Shown here one piece after another: positions 11,997-22,880 of a stretch of 64,000 nucleotides of DNA. Positions within the stretch are counted from its first letter, which is position 1, and every line of letters begins with the position of its first letter. The DNA comes from Lucifuga dentata. Its lineage: Eukaryota; Chordata; Actinopteri; Ophidiiformes; Bythitidae. The position numbers and the translations under genes were made by a program. Location of the stretch: NCBI GenBank assembly GCA_014773175.1, contig VXCM01002053.1, positions 8,961 to 72,960 on the forward strand. Direction: 5' to 3'. The notes beneath the pieces were generated by a model. The model was not told the origin of the DNA and ran no database searches. It worked only from the letters and a program-made list of their open reading frames with translations.

Positions 11997-12081
11997 TATG
12001 TTATATTTTGTTTGAAGATCTTAGATACACACAAAAAGAGCAGAAATCAGGAGGGGGTCGGATAATTTTTTCACAGGACTG
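11997..12081 (+). mobile_element. Solo end of a Tc1/mariner-type repeat
   Basis: The string TTGTTTGAAGATCT...GAAATCAGGAGG...TTTTTTCACAGGACTGTA is shared with 15105-15205. It resembles the terminal repeat of fish Tc1-like elements (inverse of TACAGTGCTGTGAAAAAGTA). Only one end is present at each site. Confidence 0.5.
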
Positions 12082-12364
12082 TATCTGTGAAGAAGCCACA
12101 GAGCTAACAGCCTCATCCTGACACACCATCGCAGACAGGAAATACAAGGAAAGCCACAGAGAAGAAGACGTTTGGAAACCAAGGGTGAAGGAGAGAAATA
12201 CTTGCGTTGAGAGTAATGTTCACTAAAGCTCTGGAGACACGAGGAAGACCAGATGACATGACACGTGAGCAGGTGAACCACGCTGAAGATGACACCAGGA
12301 CACATGGAAACTCATCTCACAATAATATTACATGGACACATCCATGCAGACACACTTTGGTCAT

Positions 12365-13165
12365 GGGGTGTTTTCACACCTACATGGTTTAATCTGGTTC
12401 AGTTAGACTGCGGTTCGTTTCATGCAGGTCTGAACTCAGCAATGACACCAAACCAGCACCGACAATGTTTTCAGCAGGCGTGTTAGTCCAGTCCCACAAA
12501 CGCTGCAGCACTTTGTTTATGGTCTGAACATGAACCTTCTGAAATAACTACTGTTCAATCTATTGATGTACTGAAAGAAGCTCAGTACATCAATAGATTG
12601 AACCGCTGATTGATTAGCAACAGAGATGTGTGTGTGTGCGCACACGCTTCACGTTAAGTAAACTCCACCTTTGATGATCAAATCAAAAACATAAAGGTGG
12701 AAACACCTGTGTTGAGATGAACACGTGTTCAGGCTAGCGTGTGCTTGTATGTTGTCAGCATGTTGCTCCATTCTCCTGTTCAGCATGTGAAGGCAGCACG
12801 TGTTCTTCACATCATGTGAAGCAACATGTGGTTTTCCACACGTTGTCTTGAAGTCAGATTCAGCTTCTGCTGTCATAGTTTTCTTCTTCATGGATCAAAT
12901 GATGCTATGACTAGGAAAGGATCCACATTCATCTTTGTTACTCTGATTTACTTTGACACCATAGACACTACTTCCTGTTTGGAGTTTCTTTCTCCACCCC
13001 CAGACATTTCTGACCAATGAGCACAGAGAGTGTTGTCACATGACTTTTGCTGATAGATTTTGGTTTGATTGGATGTTTTTCTGTGTGAAACTGAACCAAA
13101 CCAACAATTTATTCTGTGATTCAGACCAGAACAAACGATCTGCAGATCTGAAAAGACACTTAGTT
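12365..13165 (+). mobile_element. Dispersed repeat family A, copy 1 (longest)
   Basis: The core (12601-13165) recurs at 17569-17967, 38585-39172 and 57966-58536 with strong similarity. It starts near GTGTTTTCACACCTACATGG and ends near CAGATCTGAAAAGACAC, and these tips are weakly inverted relative to each other, suggesting a non-autonomous DNA transposon. It contains a 64-codon ORF (12826-13020, start [10 protein letters not shown]), also open in copies 2 and 3, and a perfect 22-bp hairpin at 12553-12603. No known protein domain is recognisable in the ORF, so I treat it as non-coding. Confidence 0.65.
12553..12603. repeat. Perfect 22-bp hairpin, 7-nt loop
   Basis: The arm at 12553-12574 (GTTCAATCTATTGATGTACT + GA) pairs without mismatch with 12582-12603. 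The loop is AAGAAGC. Only the ATTGATGTA half is found at the corresponding place in family A copy 3, so the second arm was probably added in this copy. Confidence 0.9.
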
Positions 13166-13719
13166 TGGTTGTTTAATTGAGCTTTGCTGATGTAACAGCA
13201 GATTTTGGTCTGATTTTCACTTTTTCAGATGTTTTAGGACTGATGGAGATAAAATCATTCAACCTATCATTCAGTCGGAGTATTTTACCACTGCTCCTCT
13301 ATAAGATGTTTTTGATAGAATTTAATGTTTAGCTTTGTATTCCTGTCAGTTAAAGTGGATTCTATTGTTCTTAGCACATAGTAAAAGTCCTGCTTCTCGC
13401 TGCACGTGGTCCATGTTTGATTAGTGAACCTTCTGAAAACACACTTCTATACGAGATAATAAAGCACTTTTGATTTTCAGGGCATCCATTCCATAGTTTC
13501 TTTGTCCTTTATTCTCACATGACCTGGAAAACAATCCTATCTGCCATCAAGGATGTACCGAATCCCTCATTTCTGCTCTGAGTGACGAAGCTGCATTTCT
13601 TTAAAATGTCTGAGCTGCTCCTGTTTTCATCCCGTCACAGCAACACTTTGCCTTCATGTTTTCCTGACAGTAAGTTCATGTCCTACTTGGACAGTCTGTC
13701 TGCACTTTGATCTCTGCAT
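13166..13719. other. No recognisable feature
   Basis: Non-coding DNA without identifiable repeats or exons. Confidence 0.45.
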
Positions 13720-13810
13720 TTAAAGGACCATACTAATGGTTCTGCAGGTTTGAGCCCAATAAATACTACCTGCATACACGCGAAGGAGAACAGATTTGCA
13801 CGCTTTCTTG
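13720..13810 (+). mobile_element. MITE family B, solo left end
   Basis: TTAA at 13720-13723 is followed by AGGACCATACTAATGG, then TTTGAGCCCAATAAATA, matching the terminal repeat of the family B copy at 24177-24766. No matching right end is found nearby, so this is a truncated copy. Confidence 0.65.
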
Positions 13811-14382
13811 TTGAGTTGCACGTGTACGGCTGATATGTGGCGTGAATAAAGAACAGGTGGAGTTACACCTGAAATCTTTGTTTCTTTGGCTTTTATTTCT
13901 GAATGTGTAGCTGTATATTTATTATGTATTTATTATACTTATGTGCTGTTTACTATTAATGATGTTTTCTTATGTCTTTATTGTTGACTGTATACTGTTA
14001 TGATTTGAATAATAAAAATTACTAGACTGTGACATATTCACATACACACATATATGTACCAAGAAATCATGCAGAATAACAATATAATAATAGTATAATA
14101 ATAATAGTATTAATAATAATATTTGGCCACTGTCATTGATCAGGTGATTTTACTGCTGCGATGCCTGTGTTTTTAATGGTTATGTCTTGACCTCTATGCT
14201 GCTTTAGAAGCTTTTTTTCTGATTCTGCTGCAGAATTCTTAGTCAAGACAGAAGCTGCAAAGGCCAAACAATGAATAACTGCTCACAGGAAGTGATGCTA
14301 ACCTTTACTCAGACCCACACAAATTGACCAAAAGAAGAGAGAGAAAAGAGCAGAGCGTTCCATCTGGATGAGTAACCTTTGT
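13811..14382. other. No gene; short ATA/AAT-rich tract
   Basis: Non-coding, with an AATAAT/AATAGT simple repeat around 14078-14122. Confidence 0.5.
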
Positions 14383-14383
14383 G

Positions 14384-14415
<32 letters not shown>

Positions 14416-14572
14416 NGTGTGTGTGTGTGTGGTGTGTGTGTGTGTGTGTGTGTGCATGCGCAGTTGTATTGCTGGATGGTTCTGTGTGAATTTGTACAAG
14501 CTGAATTAAAAGAATTGTGTGTTTGCGGGTTGAGCTACAGATTCAGTAGATCACATCAGTGTAGGAGCCTAT

Positions 14573-14621
<49 letters not shown>

Positions 14622-14830
14622 CAGTAAGGGCTGTGGACACTGTGATTCTGTAACATTCCCTGTCACAGTAGTGTGGAGCTATCTTTGAGCTGTACAAGTG
14701 TGTTTGAGTGTGTGTGCGCCTGCATGTATGTGCGTGCCTGCATGCATGTGTGTGCATGCGTGTGTGTGTGTGCATGCACGTGTGTGCCTGAGTGCATGCA
14801 TGTGTGTGTGTGTGTGTATGTGGGTGCACA
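14383..14830. repeat. Cluster of (GT)n microsatellites
   Basis: Long GT runs lie at 14383-14453 (broken by one N at 14416) and 14576-14617. A GTGTGCATGCATG-type imperfect tract lies at 14699-14823. The Cys/Val and His/Thr 'ORFs' across it are translations of the repeat. Confidence 0.95.
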
Positions 14831-15049
14831 GTGCGTCTGACATTTCCAACCAGCCTGTTTATGACTGCAGGCAACAGGCGGCCACACAGCGACATCACTT
14901 CCTGGGCCTTCATGGCCAGGGCCTCATTAGAGAGGAAAGGCTGAGACAGAGAGAGAGAGAGAGAAATGGAGAGAGAAAGATATGTATATATATATATACA
15001 CACACACACAGTGACGTGTTCGCAGCAACGTGTCAACTTTTTTGCTTCA

Positions 15050-15205
15050 ATAAATAAAATTATTTACAAACTGTATTTTATGTTTACTCAGGTTGCCTTT
15101 GTTTTATGTTAAATTTTGTTTGAAGATCTGAAACAGTTTACTATGAGATACATACAAAAATAGAAGAAATCAGGAGAAGGTAAATACTTTTTCACAGCTC
15201 AGTAG
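15050..15205 (+). mobile_element. Solo end of a Tc1/mariner-type repeat
   Basis: Second occurrence of the block seen at 11997-12081 (TTGTTTGAAGATCT, GAAATCAGGAG, ACTTTTTCACAGC). The terminal CACTGTA is degraded to CTCAGTA. Confidence 0.5.
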
Positions 15206-15790
15206 TTTGTCCTCCATTTCTGCTGACGAAGAGTCGTCATCATATTGATCATGTAAATCATTCATGTATGGATAAAATAGAAGAGCGTCACATTTTATTA
15301 TGTATGAGTCAGAACAGGAAACTCTGGTCTCAGTCACTTCAGCAGAAATCTGATACGTATCTGATTTATTTCCACACATTCATGTGACCAAAACACATCA
15401 GAAAACATCTTTTTTCATTTACATCTTCATAATGTGTCTCTGATACCAGTCACATGGGAGCTAAAGATCCAATCAGGTTGCTTGTACGTGTCGTGTAAAT
15501 GTAGCTTAAATGACAACATGACATCATTGCTGTTCGGAGCGTTTCTGACCTGTGACCTCCGCAGGCCTAAATGCAGTTTAACAGATTTAGACTGAAGGTG
15601 ACCGTCAGTGTTCTGTGCTGAAATTTACCATTTCAGGTTGATATTTTTTTTTTTTAGTTTTCATGGCTAAATTATGTTTCTTCAGTGTTAATGTCTGATT
15701 TTATTCTACAACAGCAGCAATAAAAATATCAGTGATCACATGACACACTGCTGACCAATACTGACCCAGTTTACCATCACATTCATGTAT
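15206..15790. other. No recognisable feature
   Basis: Non-coding intronic DNA; nothing supported. Confidence 0.45.
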
Positions 15791-15849
<59 letters not shown>

Positions 15850-16211
15850 TATGCTCTCTGCTCTCTCATTCCCTCTCTCTCCATCTTCCTCAGCAAAACC
15901 TTTTGATACTTCACTCTCTCATTTTCTCTCCATCTTTATTTTATGATCTATCTGAACATGTCAGAGCTCTCTGACTTCTTCTCCTCCATGTTTGCTTCTG
16001 TCTCACCACCTCCCACACCCCCCCTTTCTCAGCTTGTCATCCTCCTATCACACTCTTCCTCCTCCTCTCTCTGCCCCTCCTCCCCCTCACTCAAGTGCTG
16101 TGCTTTCTTTGCTTTTGTTTTTAGTTTCTCTGTTTTTATCTTTCGCTCTCTGGGGTGCTAATAATGTTCCTGTGCTAATAAAAGAAGCTGCTTAAACATT
16201 CACATCAGGAC

Positions 16212-16252
<41 letters not shown>
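15791..16252. repeat. (CT)n/(CA)n tracts and pyrimidine-rich DNA
   Basis: About 22 CT units (15791-15834) run into CA repeats. A strongly pyrimidine-rich 200 bp follows (CTCCTCC, CCCCTTTC), then a pure CA run at 16214-16250. Ser/Leu/Pro-rich ORFs here are low-complexity translations. Confidence 0.9.
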
Positions 16253-16253
<1 letters not shown>

Positions 16254-16825
16254 GATCAGTCTTTTACCTGAGGAAGAAAGCATGTCTCCTCACCCCTCCT
16301 CCTCCTCTCATCCTGCCAGGCTTCATCTCTTTTCTTAATGTTTTCTTCCCCATTTACCAGAAGGTGCTGTTACAAAAAAGACCGTACCAAACACGATTTT
16401 GTCAAACTATCATTTTGTACATTTATTTGCATTTAAAATGCTTAAATTTTGTCATTTGCGCAGAGGTAAAGGAAGCTACTGTGCACATGCTTCCTATAAT
16501 ATCCAGACGTCACGCGGTTTTTGTAAAGTTGCTTTCATTTCTCTGTCAGCTGCTGCCAGGAAACCCAAAAAGCATCAGGCAGAGACCTCAGCCCATCAGT
16601 AACCAGCTTGGATTTCCACGTTCTCTTTTTCCATACCGACTTTTGCTGCAGTACTTGAACAGTCTCAGGCTCATGTGGAGCGTGAGATGGCATGTTGGTG
16701 CGTCTGCAGTCATGCGGACGCTGTATGTTGCTGTCATGGTGAAGAGAGAACTGATCGATCTGTGGGTGAAGCAGAAAGAATGAGATTCCAGAATAAGCAG
16801 CTGGAATGAGTTTCCTCCACAGGAT
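16253..16825. other. No supported gene
   Basis: A 139-codon open frame (16364-16783) is present but has no recognisable domain, and none of its frame shows protein-like conservation visible to me. I do not call it. Confidence 0.4.
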
Positions 16826-17125
16826 GTCAGGACATCAGGATGGAGCTCAGAGGGGAGACCCTACTCCTTCCTGTTGAAAGCAGCCAGCTGAGGTGGTTGG
16901 GGCATGTAATCGGGACATCTCCTGGTGCCTCCCTGAGGACGTATTCCAGCCACAGGGCAGACCCAGAATATGCTGGAGGGATTCCTGTATATATCCCATC
17001 TGGCCTGGGAATGTCTTGGGATCCAGGAAATGCTGGAGGACATGGCTAAGGAGAGGGGCAGCTTTGCTTAGCATGCTGTCCCCGTGACCCGGAGCCGGAA
17101 ACTGGTAGATAAATGGATGGACGTA
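16826..17125 (+). pseudogene. LINE C-terminal relic, same family as 217-478
   Basis: Forward-strand translation gives pieces LRWLGHVIG, then CLPEDVFQPQGRPRICWRD, in two frames. They correspond in order to the GHLIRMPPGHLPREVFQ...RGRPRTRWRD block of the 217-478 fragment. The segment ends with CCGGAAACTGGTAGATAAAT and GGATGG, the degenerate 3' tail. It is frameshifted and dead. Confidence 0.65.
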
Positions 17126-17470
17126 TGTGGTCAGAACACTAACACACAGAAATTCCCTGTGTGCTGTTTGGAAGTTAGTTTTATTAGCACACAGTCACAA
17201 TGGTTAACGACTCTAAAAGTAGATGTGGTGGATTATCTGATTTAAGCGAGTTTCTCTGCTCTTGTCATTTTCATTTCATATTCAAATGAAAACAGACCAA
17301 TAACAGCAGCATACAGGATTTGGAGCAGAAAGTTCTTCAACATGAAAACATGAATATAAACATTTCAACTGTCTGTGAAGCTTCATCTCAGCCATCAGCT
17401 GTCAAGGTGAGTCACTGGACTGGAAAACATAGTTTAAAGACGTTTCATCCAAAAGGTTTCTTCACTTCAC

Positions 17471-17501
17471 TGCTGGTCTTTCTGGAGCAGAAAGACCAGC
17501 A
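17471..17501. repeat. 13-bp perfect hairpin
   Basis: TGCTGGTCTTTCT (17471-17483) pairs exactly with AGAAAGACCAGCA (17489-17501) around a 5-nt loop. Confidence 0.9.
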
Positions 17502-17568
17502 TTTATTTCCACAAACACAGACACGCCCACGCCTAAGCACATGCCTGCTACCCTCTAACCCTAACCCG

Positions 17569-17967
17569 CTCCATTCTCCTGTTCAGCGTGTGAAGGCAGC
17601 ACGTGTTCTTCACATCATGTGAAGCAGCATGTGGTTTTCCACACGTTGTCTTGAAGTCATATTCAGCTTGTGCTGTCATAGTTTTCTTCTTCATGGATCA
17701 AATGATGCTATGACTAGGAAAGGATCCACATTCATCTTTGTTACTCTGATTTACTTTGACACCATAGAAACTACTTCCTGTTTGGAGTTTCTTTCTCCGC
17801 CCCCAGACATTTCTGACCAATGAGCAGAGATAGTGCTGTCATATGACTTTAGCTGATATATTCTGGTTTGATTAGACATTTTCCTGTGTGAAACTGAACC
17901 AAACCAACAATTTAGTCTCTGATTCAGACCAGAGCAAACAATCTACAGATCTGAAAACAGCCTGATT
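17569..17967 (+). mobile_element. Dispersed repeat family A, copy 2 (5' truncated)
   Basis: It begins at GCTCCATTCTCCTGTTCAGC and runs to CAGATCTGAAAACAGCC, aligning with 12769-13160. The 64-codon frame (17629-17823) is open, with a few substitutions relative to copy 1. The first ~400 bp of copy 1 are absent. Confidence 0.75.
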
Positions 17968-18549
17968 GACCTAAAGGAACTTGTTTGTAAAAATCCATTT
18001 TACACAAAGCAGCTGATTTTTTCATTTATTATTTCCAGTCACTACTCAGTTAATTTATTAATTTGTTGGTTAATTTTCGGTCTTTTGTTTTTATTATTAT
18101 TATGATTCATTATAAATTTTTATTCAAATTATTTGTTGACACTTCAGGGTAATTTTTGATTTGTGCATTTGGAGCAGAGCACACCGTGATAGGACCACAG
18201 TTCAGGTCTAATCCTTTTTTTTTTTTGTTTGTTTTATTAATTATGGATTATTATATATTCACTCTTGGGTAACAGTTTAATGACAGAAATCCTTCGGCGC
18301 GCTGAGATAATCTACAGCCGCCAGTCCTGCAGGCAAATGTGTTCGGGCAGCGATACAAATTAACATGTGTTTGTTTGTGCACAACAAGAAATATGAACGG
18401 CGCCTCATTTCATTTTTGAAGCTGACAGGGTAATTTGATTTGTAGCAAGAGGAGGAGAAGGAGGGAGGAGGAGGGAGGGAGGGATGTGAGAGGAAATAAG
18501 AAAGGAGAGGCATTTGATGGAGAAGAAAGAAGAGATGTAGAGATGCTGT
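17968..18549. other. No recognisable feature
   Basis: AT-rich non-coding DNA, ending in a purine-rich GGAGGAGGGAGG stretch near 18450-18485. Confidence 0.45.
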
Positions 18550-18554
18550 GTAGA

Positions 18555-18725
18555 GAAATAAAGAAATGGATGGATTGATGATGATTGATGGATTGATGAT
18601 GGATGGATGTATGGATGATGAATTGATGATGGATGTATGGATGATAGATGGATGGATGATGGATTAATGATGGAATGATGAATGGATGATGGATGGATGG
18701 ATTGATGATGGATGGATGATGGATT
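18555..18725. repeat. GATGGATG/GATTGATG minisatellite
   Basis: Degenerate tandem ATGGATGG and TGATGATGG units. The His/Ser/Ile-rich reverse ORFs are translations of the array. Confidence 0.9.
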
Positions 18726-18744
18726 ACACAAACACAGATATACA

Positions 18745-19260
18745 CGTAATATATTTTTAATAATAATATATTTTATTTATAGGGTACTTTTCTAGAACTC
18801 AAAGACGCTTTACAAGAAATAAGACATTAAAAAGTAACAACAAAACAATTACAGGAGTTGTCACCAAAGGGGAAAGATGGAGAAAGATGGGGAAAGACAA
18901 TGAACTAATAGGCTAAAAACACAAAGTAAGGACAGAATTAATTTTCAAAAGTTAATTTTAAGATGAGTTTTTAGTGATTTAGTGAACATGGACAGAGACG
19001 AGGAGTCACGCAGGAGTTTCTGAGAGACGTCCAGAGGGAGGGGCAGCAACGGAGAACGCCCAGACTCCCCAGGTTTTGTTCTGGTCCTGTATGGAGGGGA
19101 CAAGAGGTTGCTGTCAGCAGGGAGGAGCTGGGAGTGAGGGAGGAGGAGGAGGGAGGGGCTGGGTGTGTGAGGAGGGTCCACATATCCAAAAAGAGAGAGA
19201 AGTGAATTAGCAGGATGCATTATGGGAAATGACAATTAGCAAAAGTCATGTGAGAATGGA
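18745..19260 (-). mobile_element. Retroposon 3' region, reverse orientation
   Basis: An (AAT)n start followed by TTTTATTTATAGGGTACTTT, TCTAGAACTCAAAGACGCTT and TACAAGAAATAAGACATTAA is the reversed tail pattern of a fish LINE/SINE. Nearby GTGAACATGGACAGAGACG then GGAGTTTCTGAGAGACGTCC may belong to its body. The family is not identified. Confidence 0.45.
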
Positions 19261-19312
19261 AAAAGCCTGACAGATAAATTCTGAGCCTATTCATCTGGAT
19301 GGGGTCACCACA

Positions 19313-19366
19313 CCTACATACAAACACACACATACACATCTACACACGAACACATACACACACCTA

Positions 19367-19398
<32 letters not shown>

Positions 19399-19640
19399 GC
19401 TACACATAAACACGTACACACACCTACACACAAACACACACACATATACATCTACACACACACATACACACCGCATACACATAAACACAAAAATATACAC
19501 ACACACACACACACCTATACATACACATCTACACATACACAAAATATGCATACACATCTATACATACACAGCTACACACAAACACATACAAATGTCTATA
19601 TGTACACATCTACACAAAAACACACAAACACAAATGCATG
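19313..19640. repeat. Imperfect ACACACCTACACAC minisatellite
   Basis: CA dinucleotides are interspersed with CTACACATA words in a ~12-16 bp rhythm. The Cys/Val-rich reverse ORF is an artefact of the repeat. Confidence 0.9.
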
Positions 19641-20399
19641 TCTTTCTCTCTCTCAGCTCGTTTCTGCACTGCAGCTAAATTGAATCAATTAAAAAGCTTC
19701 TGTAGAAGCTTCCAGAAGATTAAGCTTTGATCAAACCACACAAAGAAATAAATAAAGGCTGAAAAGGAATTAACTCAATTAAAGAGTCACACCCCCCCCC
19801 CCCCCCNCCAGGGACGTGTGTGTGTGTGTATATATATGCATGTGTTTTGTGTGACTCCCTGGATACCTGCTGCAGGTAATGACACTTTTAGCATGGAAAT
19901 GACAGCAAAGAGTGGGTGAGGGCATGGAATAGTCTTACATGGCGTGAGATGGGCCCCGTTGTACACGGTGTGAGAGGGGCCTCGTCGCACAGGGGCCCCA
20001 TCATATGTGGTGTGAGAGGGGCCTTTTTGTAACATAAATGCTGGTGGTCAAACCTGATGTACAGCATGTGTGATGGTTTATGAGAAGCAATAAAACACAT
20101 CATGAAGCATAATGTTTTTATAAGCATAAAGTTTTTATAAGCCATCATTCATTATGAGGGCATTAGAATCCTTTGGAAGTGCCCTTTAAATGGACCAAAG
20201 AACTGGAGGAGGTTTTAAACATGCCATTACTTTTCTCTCTGGAGTTTAACCTTTGTTTTATGGTTTATGAGCCTTTAAACTGATTAGACGTCATAAGAAC
20301 ATCTGTTAGATTCACACATGAGAATGCTTGCTAATGTTTTATATGAATAAAATCAGAATTCCTGATATGTGATGTGATGTGCTGTGACTTCATCATCTT
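19641..20399. other. No gene; short GTGTGAGAGGGGCC repeat
   Basis: A C homopolymer with one N (19807) is followed by a few degenerate copies of GTGTGAGAGGGGCC between 19930 and 20030. The rest is unremarkable. Confidence 0.5.
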
Positions 20400-21085
20400 G
20401 TTATGTTTTGTTAGTTATATTACATTGGTTACATTACGTTTTGTTACGTTAGGTTTTGTTACGTTTCGTTAGGTTAGGTTTCATTGGGTTAGGTTTCATT
20501 ACGTTATGTTTTGTTACATTTCATTAGTTTAGGTTTTGTTACGTTAGGTTTTGTTACATTTCATTAGTTTAGGTTTCGTTACGTTAGGTTTTGTTACATT
20601 TCATTAGTTTAGGTTTCATTACGTTAGGTTTTGTTACATTTCATTAGTTTAGGTTTCGTTACGTTAGGTTTTGTTACATTTTGTTAAGGTAGGTTTTGTT
20701 ACGTTAGATTTCGTTTGGTTAGGTTTTGTTACGTTAGGTTTTGTTACATTTTGTTACGTTAGGTTTTGTTACATTTTGTTACTTTAGGTTTTGTTATGTT
20801 TCGTTAGATTTAGATTTTGTTAGGTTAGATTTCATTACATTTTGTTAGGTTAGGTTACATTTCGTTAGAGTATTTCATTACATTAGGTTATCTTACATTT
20901 CGTTAAGTTAGGTTTTGTTATGTTTCATTAGGTTACATTAAGTTACGTTTCGTTAGGTTTTGTTTCATTAGGTTTCATTATGTTAGGTTTCATTAGGTTA
21001 TGTTATGTTAGGTTTTGTTTCATTAGGTTACGTGACATGACATTACATTGCATTTGGTTTTGTTACTTTCGTTAGGTTAGGTTAT
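20400..21085. repeat. GTTAGGTTTTGTTAC minisatellite with 40-bp higher-order unit
   Basis: The basic units are five-base GTTNN words (GTTAG, GTTTT, GTTAC). Between 20516 and about 20700 they form a 40-bp higher-order unit: ACATTTCATTAG recurs at 20516, 20556, 20596 and 20636. The array resumes at 21755-21870 after an inserted element. Confidence 0.9.
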
Positions 21086-21754
21086 TGAGAGCAAGTACTC
21101 TGTTATCCATATCCGTCCAACCAATTAAATTATCCATATTTGTACTCGGATTAGATCATTACTCTGGTTTTCTTACTTTTTTTAAATGAACTGATGATGA
21201 AGACAGCTGAGCATCAGGTTACAGTTGGCTGACCATGATGTGCTGTATGTCTTGTGATTTCAGGTGAATGACAACATCTAAATGTGCACAAAATTGCATT
21301 AGTACAGTGGGTGTATACGAATCGCTAGCTAACTGGCTAGTTGGTCTAGGAGTAGAAGAAACTAGTAGAAATGTGTGTTTGAATCAGTATCTTGAGTGTG
21401 AATGTCCACAGTCAATGAATGTGTGTTTGTTTAGCTGAGGACTGAGAATAATGTTGAGCTGAATCTGAGAATAGCAACTATAGCTAATAGATGCTACTAT
21501 GCTAGTGTGGACAGAGTGGCTGTGAGTCGTGTGGAGCAGCAGCAGCAGCTCTGTGTAGAGAGGAGCTCTGTGATTGGCTGCCTGGACGATTACACAACCA
21601 TGTGACAGTGCTAGTAAGCGCTACCCAATCAGATATTTTTTCCTTCAGTGAGTACGAGTAGTGACACATTTTATTCGGATGGGTACTTGTACTCATAAAA
21701 AGTGCATTATCTATAACGGATACTCGTATCATCTGAGTACTTGGCTCATCCCTG
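21086..21754. mobile_element. hAT-like MITE inserted in the minisatellite
   Basis: The right tip read in reverse is CAGGGATGAGCCAAGTACTC. The left boundary carries GAGAGCAAGTACTC, a partly eroded match. The array motif (TTAGGTTA / TAAGGTTA) flanks both sides, so a 7-of-8 target duplication is possible but hard to separate from the repeat itself. The 669 bp interior is non-coding. Confidence 0.55.
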
Positions 21755-21870
21755 TAAGGTTATGTTAGGCTAGAGTAGGTTATGTTAGGTTGCATTATGT
21801 TAGGTTACACTTCATTAGGCTATTTCATTAGGTTAGGTTTTGTTTTGTTAGATTACGTGACATTAGGTTG
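21755..21870. repeat. Continuation of the GTTAG minisatellite
   Basis: AGGTTATGTTAGG-type units resume directly after the inserted MITE. Confidence 0.8.
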
Positions 21871-22574
21871 TATCTGAGGCAGATTTAGCGTGTCTGTTAT
21901 ATTTAGCGTAGCTTTAAGAGGCTCTATAGAATAAGAACTCTTCTTTTACTGCAGCAAATTATTAAATGTTGCTTGCCTTGTTTCAAAGAAAAATAAGCCT
22001 CATTATCTACAGCCAAAAGTAATTTTTTTTTTTGTTTTTTTAATTGTGGAGATCAAAGAAAATAAATGAAATATGAAAAAGTTCTGTCCCTGCTGATCTG
22101 CATTTTTTTTTAAATCTGTGAGACATAATTAATTGTTAACCTACAAAAGTAAAAGCTTTGTACTGAACATGCAGGTTTGTAAGAATAGAAAATGATCAGC
22201 TGCTTTCTGAGAGAATCTATTCATTTTATTGTGTTCATCAAACCTACCTACCTGCCTTCTGTACAGTTTAGTCATAAATGTGACTGTCCTCCAGTCTCTG
22301 TTTAAAATAGAAATAAGATAATTTTAGCTTTTGCTTATTAAAAGCAGATGAATAAATAAGTAAATGAGTAATTTCTGTACTTGTTTATTAGTGCTTTAAA
22401 AGGATAAAGTAACAGATGGGATGACTTTTGGAGTTGCTGTCATACTGGATTTTTTACGGTGAGTAATACGAGTTGAGAATACGACTGGAAGAGTGGGAAC
22501 GTTATGATCATGCTCACACACAAGCACACACACACACACACAGCATCATGTTCTGATGCTGCACCGTGGCAACT
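21871..22574. other. No recognisable feature
   Basis: AT-rich non-coding DNA with poly-T/A stretches. Nothing else is supported. Confidence 0.45.
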
Positions 22575-22880
22575 CTGGCCATTCCAAACTGCCTAAAAGT
22601 TAGGGAAGCCAGCTTTTCACTGAAGGGTCGCTGGTTCAATCCCTGGACCTGCAGGATAAATCTGGGTTGGGGTTGGGGGTGGGGCAGGGCGGGGGGTGAA
22701 TGAGCNCCTGGACCTGCAGGATAAATCTGGGTTGGGGTTGGGGGTGGGGCAGGGCGGGGGGTGAATGAGCAGCATCTGCCCCTCCCTCATTGTCATTCAG
22801 GTGCTCTTAGCAAAGTACTATGGCCATTGGTCCAGTGGAGCTGCTCAATGGTTGTACTGGGTAACTTCTAGGTGTGTGTT
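22575..22880 (+). mobile_element. tRNA-derived SINE
   Basis: A tRNA-like head contains AGTTAGGGAAGCCAG (weak A box) and GGTTCAATCCC at 22633-22643 (B box of the RNA polymerase III promoter). It is followed by a G-rich body and GGTGCTCTTAGCAAAGTAC, ACTGGG-type sequence that resembles the common body of fish V-SINE-like elements. The copy is extended by the artificial duplication around N 22706. Confidence 0.55.
22642..22770. repeat. 64-bp duplicate around a single N (assembly)
   Basis: 22642-22705 and 22707-22770 are identical, separated by one N at 22706. Confidence 0.95.

Noticed and set aside
14569..15057. Long His/Thr- or Cys/Val-rich ORFs on both strands
   Set aside because: They are translations of GT/CA microsatellites.
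16364..16783. 139-codon ORF as a possible novel gene
   Set aside because: No domain, no exon-like flanks, and stop spacing compatible with chance in this composition.
18405..18745. His/Ser/Ile-rich repeat ORFs on the reverse strand
   Set aside because: They are translations of the GATGGATG minisatellite.
22633..22643. A functional tRNA gene suggested by GGTTCAATCCC
   Set aside because: No cloverleaf or anticodon arm can be formed; the surrounding sequence fits a tRNA-derived SINE.
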